From contig CAZPFE010000030.1 in NCBI GenBank assembly GCA_964585805.1, positions 1 to 6,983 of the forward strand: a DNA stretch of 6,983 bases, written 5' to 3'. Below are positions 1-5,041 of this stretch, one piece after another. The DNA is from CAYLWZ01 sp964585805 (GTDB lineage: Bacteria; Patescibacteriota; Minisyncoccia; Minisyncoccales; GWA2-38-27). Position 1 is the stretch's first letter. Every line of letters starts with the position of its first letter. The position numbers and the translations under genes were made by a program. Below the pieces are notes generated by a model. The model was not told the origin of the DNA and made no database searches. It worked only from the letters and a program-made list of their open reading frames with translations.

Positions 1-24
1 AAAAATTTTTCAGCAACAAAGCCC

Positions 25-85
25 AAGCAGACGGGCAAAAAATGGAGGGGGTTTGAGGGGGAGGAAATTTTTTGCCCGTCTGCTT
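25..85. repeat. 18-bp perfect inverted repeat with G-rich loop
   Basis: Bases 25-42 are exactly complementary to 68-85 (core GCAGACGGGC followed by A6). This gives an 18-bp stem around a 25-base loop at 43-67. On the plus strand the loop carries G-runs of 2, 5, 5 and 2, so a two-tier G-quadruplex could form in it. The loop composition (GGAGGGGG type) matches the purine tracts elsewhere in the window. No open reading frame crosses it. Function is unknown; it could be a small palindromic mobile repeat or a structured untranslated RNA. The inverted repeat itself is certain, its role is not. Confidence 0.8.
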
Positions 86-86
86 T

Positions 87-103
87 GCCGCGCGTAGCGC
101 GGC
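87..103. repeat. Short GC palindrome, 7-bp stem
   Basis: GCCGCGC (87-93) pairs with GCGCGGC (97-103) across a GTA loop. It starts one base after the preceding long hairpin. It is one of several compact GC-rich palindromes in the first 420 bases. No U-tract follows on either strand, so it is not a canonical terminator. Confidence 0.75.
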
Positions 104-121
104 ATGGGGTGGGAAGTGGCT

Positions 122-141
122 CTCTTTGCGTCAGCAAAGAG
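122..141. repeat. Short palindrome with GTCA loop, 8-bp stem
   Basis: CTCTTTGC (122-129) pairs with GCAAAGAG (134-141) across the loop GTCA. The centre GC-GTCA-GC is the same as in the palindrome at 231-246, although the outer stem sequences differ. This suggests a shared design rather than simple copying of one sequence. Confidence 0.75.
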
Positions 142-229
142 GCAAAGCCCGTAAAAATTATTCCTTTTTAATTGAAAAATTTTGCGCGCGCTCTTAAAAG
201 AAAAATAGAAATTTTTGCGGGCTTTGCCT
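140..229. repeat. 20-bp inverted repeat bounding a 50-bp AT-rich interior
   Basis: Bases 140-159 (AGGCAAAGCCCG then T-A5-TT) pair with 210-229 over 20 positions, with a single T-G wobble at 152/218. The interior (160-209) is AT-rich apart from a GCGCGC block near 184-189. Its outer arms partly overlap the neighbouring small palindrome at 122-141. The arrangement could be a small non-autonomous palindromic repeat or a structured RNA. No coding potential is visible. Confidence 0.65.
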
Positions 230-230
230 G

Positions 231-246
231 CCCCGCGTCAGCGGGG
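231..246. repeat. Short palindrome with GTCA loop, 6-bp stem
   Basis: CCCCGC (231-236) pairs with GCGGGG (241-246) around GTCA. It shares the eight-base core GCGTCAGC with the palindrome at 122-141. It lies immediately 3' of the 140-229 inverted repeat. Confidence 0.7.
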
Positions 247-266
247 TTGAGCCGCTGGGTGGGTTA

Positions 267-287
267 AGCCGCGCCGAAGGCGCGGCT
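267..287. repeat. GC palindrome, 9-bp stem with GAA loop
   Basis: AGCCGCGCC (267-275) pairs perfectly with GGCGCGGCT (279-287) around GAA. It is the last of the closely spaced palindromes in the left-hand cluster. The following 95 bases (288-383) hold no gene that I can recognise, only weak pairings such as TGGTT/AACCA at 331-344. Confidence 0.75.
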
Positions 288-383
288 ACCTTCCATCAAT
301 CAAGAATTTTTGATAAAATAAGTTCGAGCTTGGTTGTATAACCACACCGAAACCTGACTTCTGGGCTTTGAGAGAGCCATTTT

Positions 384-418
384 ATTTTGTGGGCGGCGCA
401 TAGCGCCGCCCACAAAAT
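384..418. repeat. 16-bp perfect palindrome downstream of tRNA-Arg
   Basis: ATTTTGTGGGCGGCGC (384-399) pairs perfectly with 403-418 across a 3-base ATA loop, making a very stable 16-bp stem. Relative to the minus-strand tRNA it begins about 30 nt after the encoded CCA, so it could define the 3' end of the methyltransferase-tRNA transcript. However, no T-run follows the stem on the minus strand, so it is not a textbook intrinsic terminator. Its compact GC core (GGCGGCGC-ATA-GCGCCGCC) resembles the other palindromes in bases 87-287. Confidence 0.8.
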
Positions 419-447
419 GATTGGCAAAAAGCCATTAAGTCATATTC

Positions 448-522
448 TGGTGCCCTTAGTAGGATTCGAACCTACATTTCAGGTTCCGGAAACCTGCGTT
501 CTGTCCATTGAACTATAAGGGC
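448..522 (-). tRNA. tRNA-Arg (anticodon CCG), CCA encoded
   Basis: Read on the minus strand, this 75-nt stretch folds into a full cloverleaf. The acceptor is GCCCTTA/TAAGGGC with discriminator A and an encoded CCA (448-450). The D arm is GTTC/GAAC, with an A-containing D loop as expected for arginine tRNAs. The anticodon stem is CAGGT/ACCTG with loop TTCCGGA, giving anticodon CCG at 487-489. The variable loop is short, and the T arm is GTAGG/CCTAC with loop TTCGAAT. It should decode CGG. Its 5' end lies only 3 nt after the methyltransferase stop codon, so it is probably co-transcribed with that gene and released by processing. Its wobble base is C34, so it is not itself a substrate for Elp3-type U34 modification. 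Confidence 0.97.
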
Positions 523-525
523 TCT

Positions 526-1236
526 TTATTTTTCAGCGATTAAATATATATTCGCCTTTACTCCTTTTCCTGCTTCCCAACAATTTTTAATTTTAAAACC
601 GGTTTTTTTTGCTAAAAATATAATTTCTTTTTTAGTAAAGCAGTGAAGATAGCGGTTTATTAAGATATTTCCCTGATTGTCTTTCCAAGGAAGAAAAATA
701 TCTTTAAAATCAAGATTTGATTTACCGATTATTTTTAAAAAACTGTATTTTAAAATTAACTTTAAACCAGTTTTTCTTTTCCATAAATTCCAAACTCTTA
801 AAATTAATAATCCTTTTGGTTTTAATACTCTAAATATTTCTTGAAGATATTTTAGACGAAATTCTTCAGTAGGGATGTGATGTATAACAGCGATACTATA
901 AACTTTATCAAAAAAATTATCAGTAAAAGGAAGTTCCAGAGCGTTTGCTTTTTGAAAAGTAATGTTACTATAATTTTTGTATTTTTCTTGGGCGATTTTA
1001 ATTAATTTTTCTGAAGAATCTATTCCATAATAATCAATTTTTTTATTTTTTAAAGCTTCGGCTAAACGGCCATTAGCACAGCCAGAATCCAAAATTTTGT
1101 CTCCTTCCTGAATATATTCACTTAACTTTTTAATGTCTTCCGGCAAATAAGATCTTGTTCTTGTATAATCTTGAGCGATTTTGTTATAATTCTTGATAGT
1201 TTGATTTATAATAAATTCAGCATATTTTTTATCCAT
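526..1236 (-). CDS. Class I SAM methyltransferase, Trm9/ALKBH8-like (candidate tRNA wobble-uridine methyltransferase)
   Basis: This 236-aa Rossmann-fold methyltransferase has a SAM-binding motif I at residues 48-57 (ILDSGCANGR), an acidic post-I strand GIDSS (71-75), an ELPF-x-DNxFD segment (101-110), and YSIAVIHHI (113-121) followed by EIFRVLKPKG (133-142). Several features go beyond a generic methyltransferase and match the Trm9/ALKBH8 family as I recall it. They are an N-terminal YNKIAQDYTRTR (17-28), SIAVIHH, VWNLW (148-152), FLPWK (181-185) and RYLHCF (195-200). In eukaryotes this family esterifies cm5U34 to mcm5U34 in tRNA, together with Trm112. The start chosen keeps the family-like N-terminus. 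No Shine-Dalgarno sequence precedes it. The gene is divergent from Elp3, and a tRNA follows its stop by 3 nt. Methyltransferase is near certain; the Trm9-like substrate is an inference. Methylation of another tRNA base or of a small molecule remains possible. Confidence 0.88.
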   Translation of the reverse strand: MDKKYAEFIINQTIKNYNKIAQDYTRTRSYLPEDIKKLSEYIQEGDKILDSGCANGRLAEALKNKKIDYYGIDSSEKLIKIAQEKYKNYSNITFQKANALELPFTDNFFDKVYSIAVIHHIPTEEFRLKYLQEIFRVLKPKGLLILRVWNLWKRKTGLKLILKYSFLKIIGKSNLDFKDIFLPWKDNQGNILINRYLHCFTKKEIIFLAKKTGFKIKNCWEAGKGVKANIYLIAEK

Positions 1237-1270
1237 AATTAGTTGTAAAAATAAACTTTAACAATTTAAA

Positions 1271-1498
1271 TTTCCCCACTTTTCTTTTTATTCTTTTTTT
1301 CTTCTTTCTTTTCTTTCTCTCCTCCCTCTCCTCTGGAAAGGACTCTCTTTCTCATCCTCCCCCTCCAGAGGAGGGGAGGATTAAGGAGGGGGAGGTTTTA
1401 TTCCCCATCCCCCTCCTCACCTCCCCCTTCCCTTTGGGAAGGGGGAGGATTGGGAAAAGAAAAAAAATAAGAGAAAGAGAAAGGGAAGAGGGAGGGAA
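1271..1498. repeat. Element A: pyrimidine tract, GC palindromes, purine tract
   Basis: This is the 278-bp divergent intergenic region between the methyltransferase and Elp3. A C/T-rich arm includes 44 uninterrupted pyrimidines (1291-1334). A palindromic core follows, in which CCTCCCCCTCC (1356-1366) can pair with 1385-1395, or with 1370-1379 using one bulge. A second, 13-bp palindrome joins 1420-1432 to 1436-1448 with a TTT loop. The distal arm is G/A-rich, with purine runs at 1452-1467 and 1469-1498. The two outer arms are broadly complementary, so the whole unit could extrude as a long hairpin. Bases 1408-1453 are identical to 4766-4811 in element B, and a further 12 bases match after one mismatch. 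No gene is seen. Confidence 0.85.
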
Positions 1499-1504
1499 TA
1501 TAAT
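1499..1504 (+). promoter_or_regulatory. Candidate -10 box for Elp3 (near-leaderless)
   Basis: A perfect TATAAT lies 10 nt upstream of the Elp3 ATG and abuts the end of the purine arm of element A. No good -35 hexamer is seen about 17 nt upstream, where the sequence is only G/A. If this box is used, transcription would start around 1510-1512 and the mRNA would be essentially leaderless. That agrees with the absence of a properly spaced Shine-Dalgarno sequence; the GGAGGG at 1491-1496 is about 18 nt from the ATG and too far away. Confidence 0.5.
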
Positions 1505-1514
1505 TACATAAAAT

Positions 1515-3167
1515 ATGAGTAGTAATTCTAAATTAGAAAAAGCAATTTATTTTTTGCTAAAGAATAAAGATAAAGCTTTAGTTGATTTGAATTTAATCAA
1601 AAGGAAAATTGCTAAAAATTTTAAAATTCCTCTTCCTTCTAATGTCGAATTATTAGAAGAATACCATAAATTAGTTAAGAAAAAAAGGTTAAAGAGAGAT
1701 TTAGGTTTGGAAAATATTTTAAAGAAAAGAAGAGTTAGATCAGTTTCAGGGATTGTTAATATTTCTGTTTTGACAAAACCTTATTCTTGTCCGGGCAAGT
1801 GCCTTTATTGTCCCAATCAAAAGGGAGTGCCGAAAAGTTATTTGAATGATGAGCCGGCAGTAATGAGGGCAATCCTTAATAATTTTCATCCTTATTTTCA
1901 AGTTCAAACAAGGATGTCGTCTTTAATGAAAACAGGTCATCCTTTAGATAAGATTGAATTAAGAATTGTTGGTGGAACTTGGAGTTTTTATCCTAAAAAA
2001 TATCAATTTTGGTTTGTGGCTAATTGTTTTCGAGCAGCAAATAAATTTAATTTCCAAAAGAGGGTTGATAGAAAGATTGATAAGGATTATTACTCGTTAT
2101 TGAATTTTCGCTTCCGGGATTTAGAAAAAGAACAGAAAAAGAATGAAAAAGCAAAATATCGGATTGTGGGTTTGTCAATTGAGACAAGACCAGATTTTAT
2201 TAACCCTGAAGAGATTAAAAGATTAAGAAAACTGGGCGTAACAATGGTTGAAATAGGCGTTCAATCTATCTATGATGATGTTTTGAAAATGAATAGAAGA
2301 GGTCATTTAGTAGAGGCGACAATTCAAGCAACTAAACTTCTTAAAGATGCTGGTTTTAAAGTTTTGTATCAAGTAATGCCAAATTTAATGGGTTCTGATA
2401 TTAAAAAAGACATAGAAATGTTTAAAATTATTTTTTCTGATTCTCGTTTTCAGCCGGATTTATTAAAAATATATCCTTGTACGATTCTTAAAGAAGCTCC
2501 TCTTTATAAATTTTGGCAGGAAAAGAAATACAAACCTTATTCAGCTCGTCAATTAATTAATCTTTTAAAAGATATAAAAAAAGAAATTCCTTATTATGTT
2601 AGGATTCAAAGAGTTGTGCGGGATATTCCAGCTCAAAACATTGTTGTTGGTCCGGGTAAAATTTCTAACTTAAGAGAGATTGTTATTCAAGAGATGAAAA
2701 ATGAAGGTTTGAGGTGTAGATGTATTAGATGTAGAGAAGTTAGAGAAAACTATAACCCAAAAGAGAAAATTTATTTTTATCGTCAAGATTACGACGCTTC
2801 TGAGGGTAAAGAAATTTTTTTAAGTTTTGAGAATAAGGACCGAACAAAACTTTATAGCATTCTACGCTTAAGAATTCCTTCTCATTTATTAAATAAAAAA
2901 GAAAAATCTCTTTTTTCATCTCTTAAGGATGCGGCAATAATTAGAGAAGTTCACACTTATGGTCCAACTGTACCTTTAGGTAAAAAACAAAAAGCTACTC
3001 AACATCGGGGATTAGGAAAAAAGCTAATTAAAAAAGCAGAGGAAATTGTTAAGAAAGAGTTTAAAATAAAGAAAGTGGCAATTATTTCTGGGGTAGGAGT
3101 AAGGGATTATTATCGTAAATTAGGCTACCGTCTTAAAGATACCTATATGGTAAAAATTATTAAATGA
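1515..3167 (+). CDS. elp3: Elp3 family tRNA U34 carboxymethyltransferase (radical SAM/GNAT)
   Basis: This is a full-length 550-aa Elp3. The catalytic subunit uses SAM-derived radical chemistry and acetyl-CoA to place a carboxymethyl group at C5 of wobble U34 in tRNA. After a basic N-terminal region (about 1-85), the radical SAM domain carries the [4Fe-4S] cysteines C92, C96 and C99 (CPGKCLYC). It continues with NDEPAVMRA (111-119), VGGTW (152-156), SIETRPD (221-227) and VEIGVQS (245-251). Clustered cysteines C401, C403 and C406 (RCRCIRCREV) match the Elp3 zinc-site segment. The GNAT domain follows with LRLRIPS (450-456), REVHTYG (477-483), the acetyl-CoA loop QHRGLGKKL (496-504) and the C-terminal GVRDYYRKLGY (528-538). 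In single-protein prokaryotic forms Elp3 works without Elp1/Elp2. The CX3C spacing is one residue shorter than the CPHGKC form I recall from archaeal and eukaryotic relatives, and it fits CPR homologues. A Trm9-like gene is divergent upstream. Confidence 0.96.
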   Translation: MSSNSKLEKAIYFLLKNKDKALVDLNLIKRKIAKNFKIPLPSNVELLEEYHKLVKKKRLKRDLGLENILKKRRVRSVSGIVNISVLTKPYSCPGKCLYCPNQKGVPKSYLNDEPAVMRAILNNFHPYFQVQTRMSSLMKTGHPLDKIELRIVGGTWSFYPKKYQFWFVANCFRAANKFNFQKRVDRKIDKDYYSLLNFRFRDLEKEQKKNEKAKYRIVGLSIETRPDFINPEEIKRLRKLGVTMVEIGVQSIYDDVLKMNRRGHLVEATIQATKLLKDAGFKVLYQVMPNLMGSDIKKDIEMFKIIFSDSRFQPDLLKIYPCTILKEAPLYKFWQEKKYKPYSARQLINLLKDIKKEIPYYVRIQRVVRDIPAQNIVVGPGKISNLREIVIQEMKNEGLRCRCIRCREVRENYNPKEKIYFYRQDYDASEGKEIFLSFENKDRTKLYSILRLRIPSHLLNKKEKSLFSSLKDAAIIREVHTYGPTVPLGKKQKATQHRGLGKKLIKKAEEIVKKEFKIKKVAIISGVGVRDYYRKLGYRLKDTYMVKIIK

Positions 3168-3192
3168 TGATAGATAACAAATAGGTATCTTT
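3135..3192 (+). terminator. Hairpin spanning the Elp3 stop codon, possible terminator
   Basis: AAAGATACCTAT (3135-3146, inside the last codons of Elp3) pairs perfectly with ATAGGTATCTTT (3181-3192), a 12-bp stem across a 34-nt loop that contains the stop codon. The right arm ends in CTTTT, giving a weak U-rich 3' side. An alternative fold pairs TGATGATA (3165-3172, overlapping the stop) with TATCATCA (3204-3211). Either fold could mark the mRNA 3' end. The U-tract is short, so the terminator role is tentative. Confidence 0.4.
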
Positions 3193-3242
3193 TGATTGAG
3201 ATTTATCATCACTTTTACTATCAAAAATTTCAAGTATAGGGG

Positions 3243-3286
3243 TAAGGTCTGCTTTTACTCAAATTTTTGAGCAAGGGCAGACCTTG
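3243..3286. terminator. Extended hairpin between convergent genes
   Basis: AAGGTCTGC (3244-3252) pairs with GCAGACCTT (3277-3285). The stem continues inwards through wobble and A-T pairs to an apical CTCAA/TTGAG stem (3258-3262/3267-3271). It sits in the middle of the 220-bp gap between the converging Elp3 and DUF763 genes, where a bidirectional terminator would be expected. An A-tract follows on the plus strand and no T-run follows on either strand, so it is not a canonical intrinsic terminator. The remainder (3287-3387) is A/T-rich with nothing recognisable. Confidence 0.4.
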
Positions 3287-3387
3287 TAAAAAAATTGAAT
3301 TTAAAATTTTATTTTATAAATTAATATTTTATAAATAATATAAAATCCTCCATTTATACAAAAGTGAAATAATATACAATTGTTATT

Positions 3388-4557
3388 TTATTTAAAAATT
3401 CTATGTAATCTTTGTTTGGTTTGTTCTTTTTCCCGTAGAGAAATAACACTCTTTTGAATTCCCCTTTCCATTATTTTTAATAATTTGTCATAAGTTTCTC
3501 GTTCTACTGGAAAAGGAGTGCCATCTTTTCCGCCAACCGAAAATGAGTAGCGGGCAGGATCTTCATAAGAAGGTTTTGCTCCGTAAATTATTTCTGAAAC
3601 CAAAGATAAAGCGCGAATTGTTTTAGGGCCAACACCTTTTAAGGACACTAATTCCTCAAAATTTTTTGGTTTTTGAGAATGAGCAAGAAAGATTGTTTTT
3701 TCTAAAAACTTTAAATTAAATTTTTCTTCAACTACTGGATGCCAGTGAAATTCAATATTTTTTAATTCTAATTCAGTAAATTGAGACGATTTTTTTTGTT
3801 TAACTAATTCGTTTTCTTTTATTCTAAATAAACCGCCTTTTGAATTTATTTTTTCAGTTATAAGTTTAATATCTTTTAAAAATGTTTTTGGTTCTTCAAC
3901 AACTAATTCTTTAGCAACTAATCTATTTTTTTCACTTTCTTTAGCGGTAAGATTAAGGGGTTTTGTTTTTATATTAGAAACAATTCCTGAATGAGGTTCT
4001 TCTACAAATTTTTTATTTTTATAATCTAAAGAAAGCCAATGATAACGTCTGGCTTTTTGAAAAACAGTATTCATTCCTTGCTGAATAACAACCCAAGATC
4101 CATTTTTAGAAAAAATAAAATTATGGGCATAAATTTGAAAACCATCTTGAATTAAACTTGAATCTACTTTGGCTGCCATTTTGGAAGCATAAACAAGATC
4201 TTTGTAGAAAGGAAAAGCTCGAGAAATTCCATAAGCTTCAATTTCTTGGGGTGTTTTTCTTGACTCTTTTTTCCCGCCGCAGACATAAATTCCTAATTGA
4301 TCTTGAATGTCAAAAATCCCGGCTTTTAACGCGCCTAAAGTAGTAGTGGTTAAGCCGCTACTATTCCAATCAAAACCAAGAAGACAACCTAAAGATTGAA
4401 ACCAAACTGGATCAGAAAGCCGCTTTAATATTTCTTCAGGACCGAACTCTTCTCTAATAGCTAAGAATATACCTCGAGAGAGGCGTTTCATTCTTTCGAA
4501 TAACCAACGGGGGCAACGGCCATAATCTAAGGGGATTGTAGCAATTCCTGTTTTCAT
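3388..4557 (-). CDS. DUF763 family protein with helix-hairpin-helix motif
   Basis: This 389-aa protein closely matches my recollection of the DUF763 family, which is found in archaea and scattered bacteria and has no established function. The N-terminal signature is clear: TGIATIPL-DYGRCPRWLFERM (3-23), FQSLGCLLGFDWNSSG (53-68), TTTTLGALKAG (70-80) and LGIYVCGGK with SRKTP (88-103). A divergent, Lys/Glu-rich middle (about 190-265) links to a conserved C-terminal part. That part holds a helix-hairpin-helix, LKGVGPKTIRAL (306-317), followed by DPARYSFSVGGKDGTPFPV (333-351) and RETYDK. The HhH suggests sequence-independent nucleic-acid binding, as in repair or recombination proteins; this is inference. 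The protein starts at the family N-terminus without a Shine-Dalgarno sequence. It is transcribed away from repeat element B and converges on Elp3. There are no signs of truncation. Confidence 0.93.
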   Translation of the reverse strand: MKTGIATIPLDYGRCPRWLFERMKRLSRGIFLAIREEFGPEEILKRLSDPVWFQSLGCLLGFDWNSSGLTTTTLGALKAGIFDIQDQLGIYVCGGKKESRKTPQEIEAYGISRAFPFYKDLVYASKMAAKVDSSLIQDGFQIYAHNFIFSKNGSWVVIQQGMNTVFQKARRYHWLSLDYKNKKFVEEPHSGIVSNIKTKPLNLTAKESEKNRLVAKELVVEEPKTFLKDIKLITEKINSKGGLFRIKENELVKQKKSSQFTELELKNIEFHWHPVVEEKFNLKFLEKTIFLAHSQKPKNFEELVSLKGVGPKTIRALSLVSEIIYGAKPSYEDPARYSFSVGGKDGTPFPVERETYDKLLKIMERGIQKSVISLREKEQTKQRLHRIFK

Positions 4558-4586
4558 AAAAAATAATTTTTATTGATAAATTTTAA

Positions 4587-4918
4587 TTTCCTTTTTCCCT
4601 CCTTTCCTCCTCCCCCTTCTCTTTTCTCCTTCTTTTTCCTTCTTCTCTCTTCTCTTTCCTCCTCTTCTTGTTTTTATTTCTCTCCTTTTCCTCCCCTTAC
4701 TTTTCTCTCTTCCTTTCTCTTTATATTTCCTCCCCTTCTTTTACTTTTTCTCCTCCTCCTCCTTTTCCCCCTCCTCACCTCCCCCTTCCCTTTGGGAAGG
4801 GGGAGGATTGGAAAAAGAAAAAAAGTGGGAGGATTGAAAAATAAAGAGAAGAGAATTTTTTCTTTTTTTCCTCCCCCTCCTTTGGAGGGGGAGGATTAAG
4901 GTGGGGGAGGATTAAGGT
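4587..4918. repeat. Element B: pyrimidine tract, GC palindromes, purine segments
   Basis: This second copy of the element family fills the gap upstream of the DUF763 start. It opens with 83 uninterrupted pyrimidines (4587-4669) and further C/T-rich sequence to about 4777. A 13-bp palindrome then joins CCTCCCCCTTCCC (4778-4790) to its complement (4794-4806) across a TTT loop. A purine segment follows (about 4810-4855), and then a second palindrome, CCTCCCCCTCC (4870-4880) with 4884-4894, again with a TTT loop. The tail is a 16-bp tandem duplication (GGGGGAGGATTAAGGT at 4887-4902 and 4903-4918). Bases 4766-4811 equal 1408-1453 of element A, and 4716-4734 equal 6421-6439 of element C. The long plus-strand open frame through it is Pro/Phe/Leu/Ser low complexity and is not regarded as a gene. 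Confidence 0.85.
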
Positions 4919-5025
4919 AAATGTAGATGTAGATGAAAAAAATCAGGCAAGGTTTTTGTTAATAAATAATAAAACAAAAAAATTATAAATCCAATAATAA
5001 TGATAGCGTCTATAATTTTTATCAT
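4912..5025 (-). CDS. Possible 37-aa single-TM small protein
   Basis: The minus strand from an ATG at 5025 encodes 37 residues: MIKIIDA, then a hydrophobic stretch IIIIGFIIFLFYYLL (about residues 8-22), then TKTLPDFF and a short HLHLHLP tail. It begins 16 nt after the stop of the transporter gene on the same strand, so it could be the second gene of an operon encoding a small membrane peptide. The stop codon and the last two codons fall in the GGATTAAGGT repeat of element B, so the present 3' end may have been set by that repeat. There is no Shine-Dalgarno sequence and no recognisable family. A chance open frame in AT-rich DNA remains quite possible. Confidence 0.4.
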   Translation of the reverse strand: MIKIIDAIIIIGFIIFLFYYLLTKTLPDFFHLHLHLP

Positions 5026-5041
5026 ATATATTAAATTAAAA

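Noticed and set aside
300..383. Second tRNA or tRNA remnant, suggested by a GTTCGAGC string near 322
   Set aside because: No acceptor, D or anticodon stems can be formed around it on either strand.
384..418. Canonical intrinsic terminator for the tRNA transcript
   Set aside because: The stem is very stable, but no T-run follows it on the minus strand. It is kept as a palindromic repeat with possible 3'-end function.
448..522. tRNA-Arg as the substrate of the neighbouring Elp3/Trm9-like pair
   Set aside because: The anticodon is CCG, so position 34 is C. The cm5/mcm5 chemistry needs U34.
1491..1496. GGAGGG as the Shine-Dalgarno sequence for Elp3
   Set aside because: It is about 18 nt from the ATG and belongs to the long purine arm of element A, so the spacing and context do not support it.
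4158..4343. 61-codon plus-strand open frame
   Set aside because: It is antisense to the well-supported DUF763 gene and is best explained as a shadow of that coding sequence.
4573..4899. 108-codon plus-strand open frame
   Set aside because: It runs through the pyrimidine tract and palindromes of element B and encodes only Phe/Pro/Leu/Ser-rich low complexity. This is a composition artefact, because a C/T-only strand cannot form stop codons.
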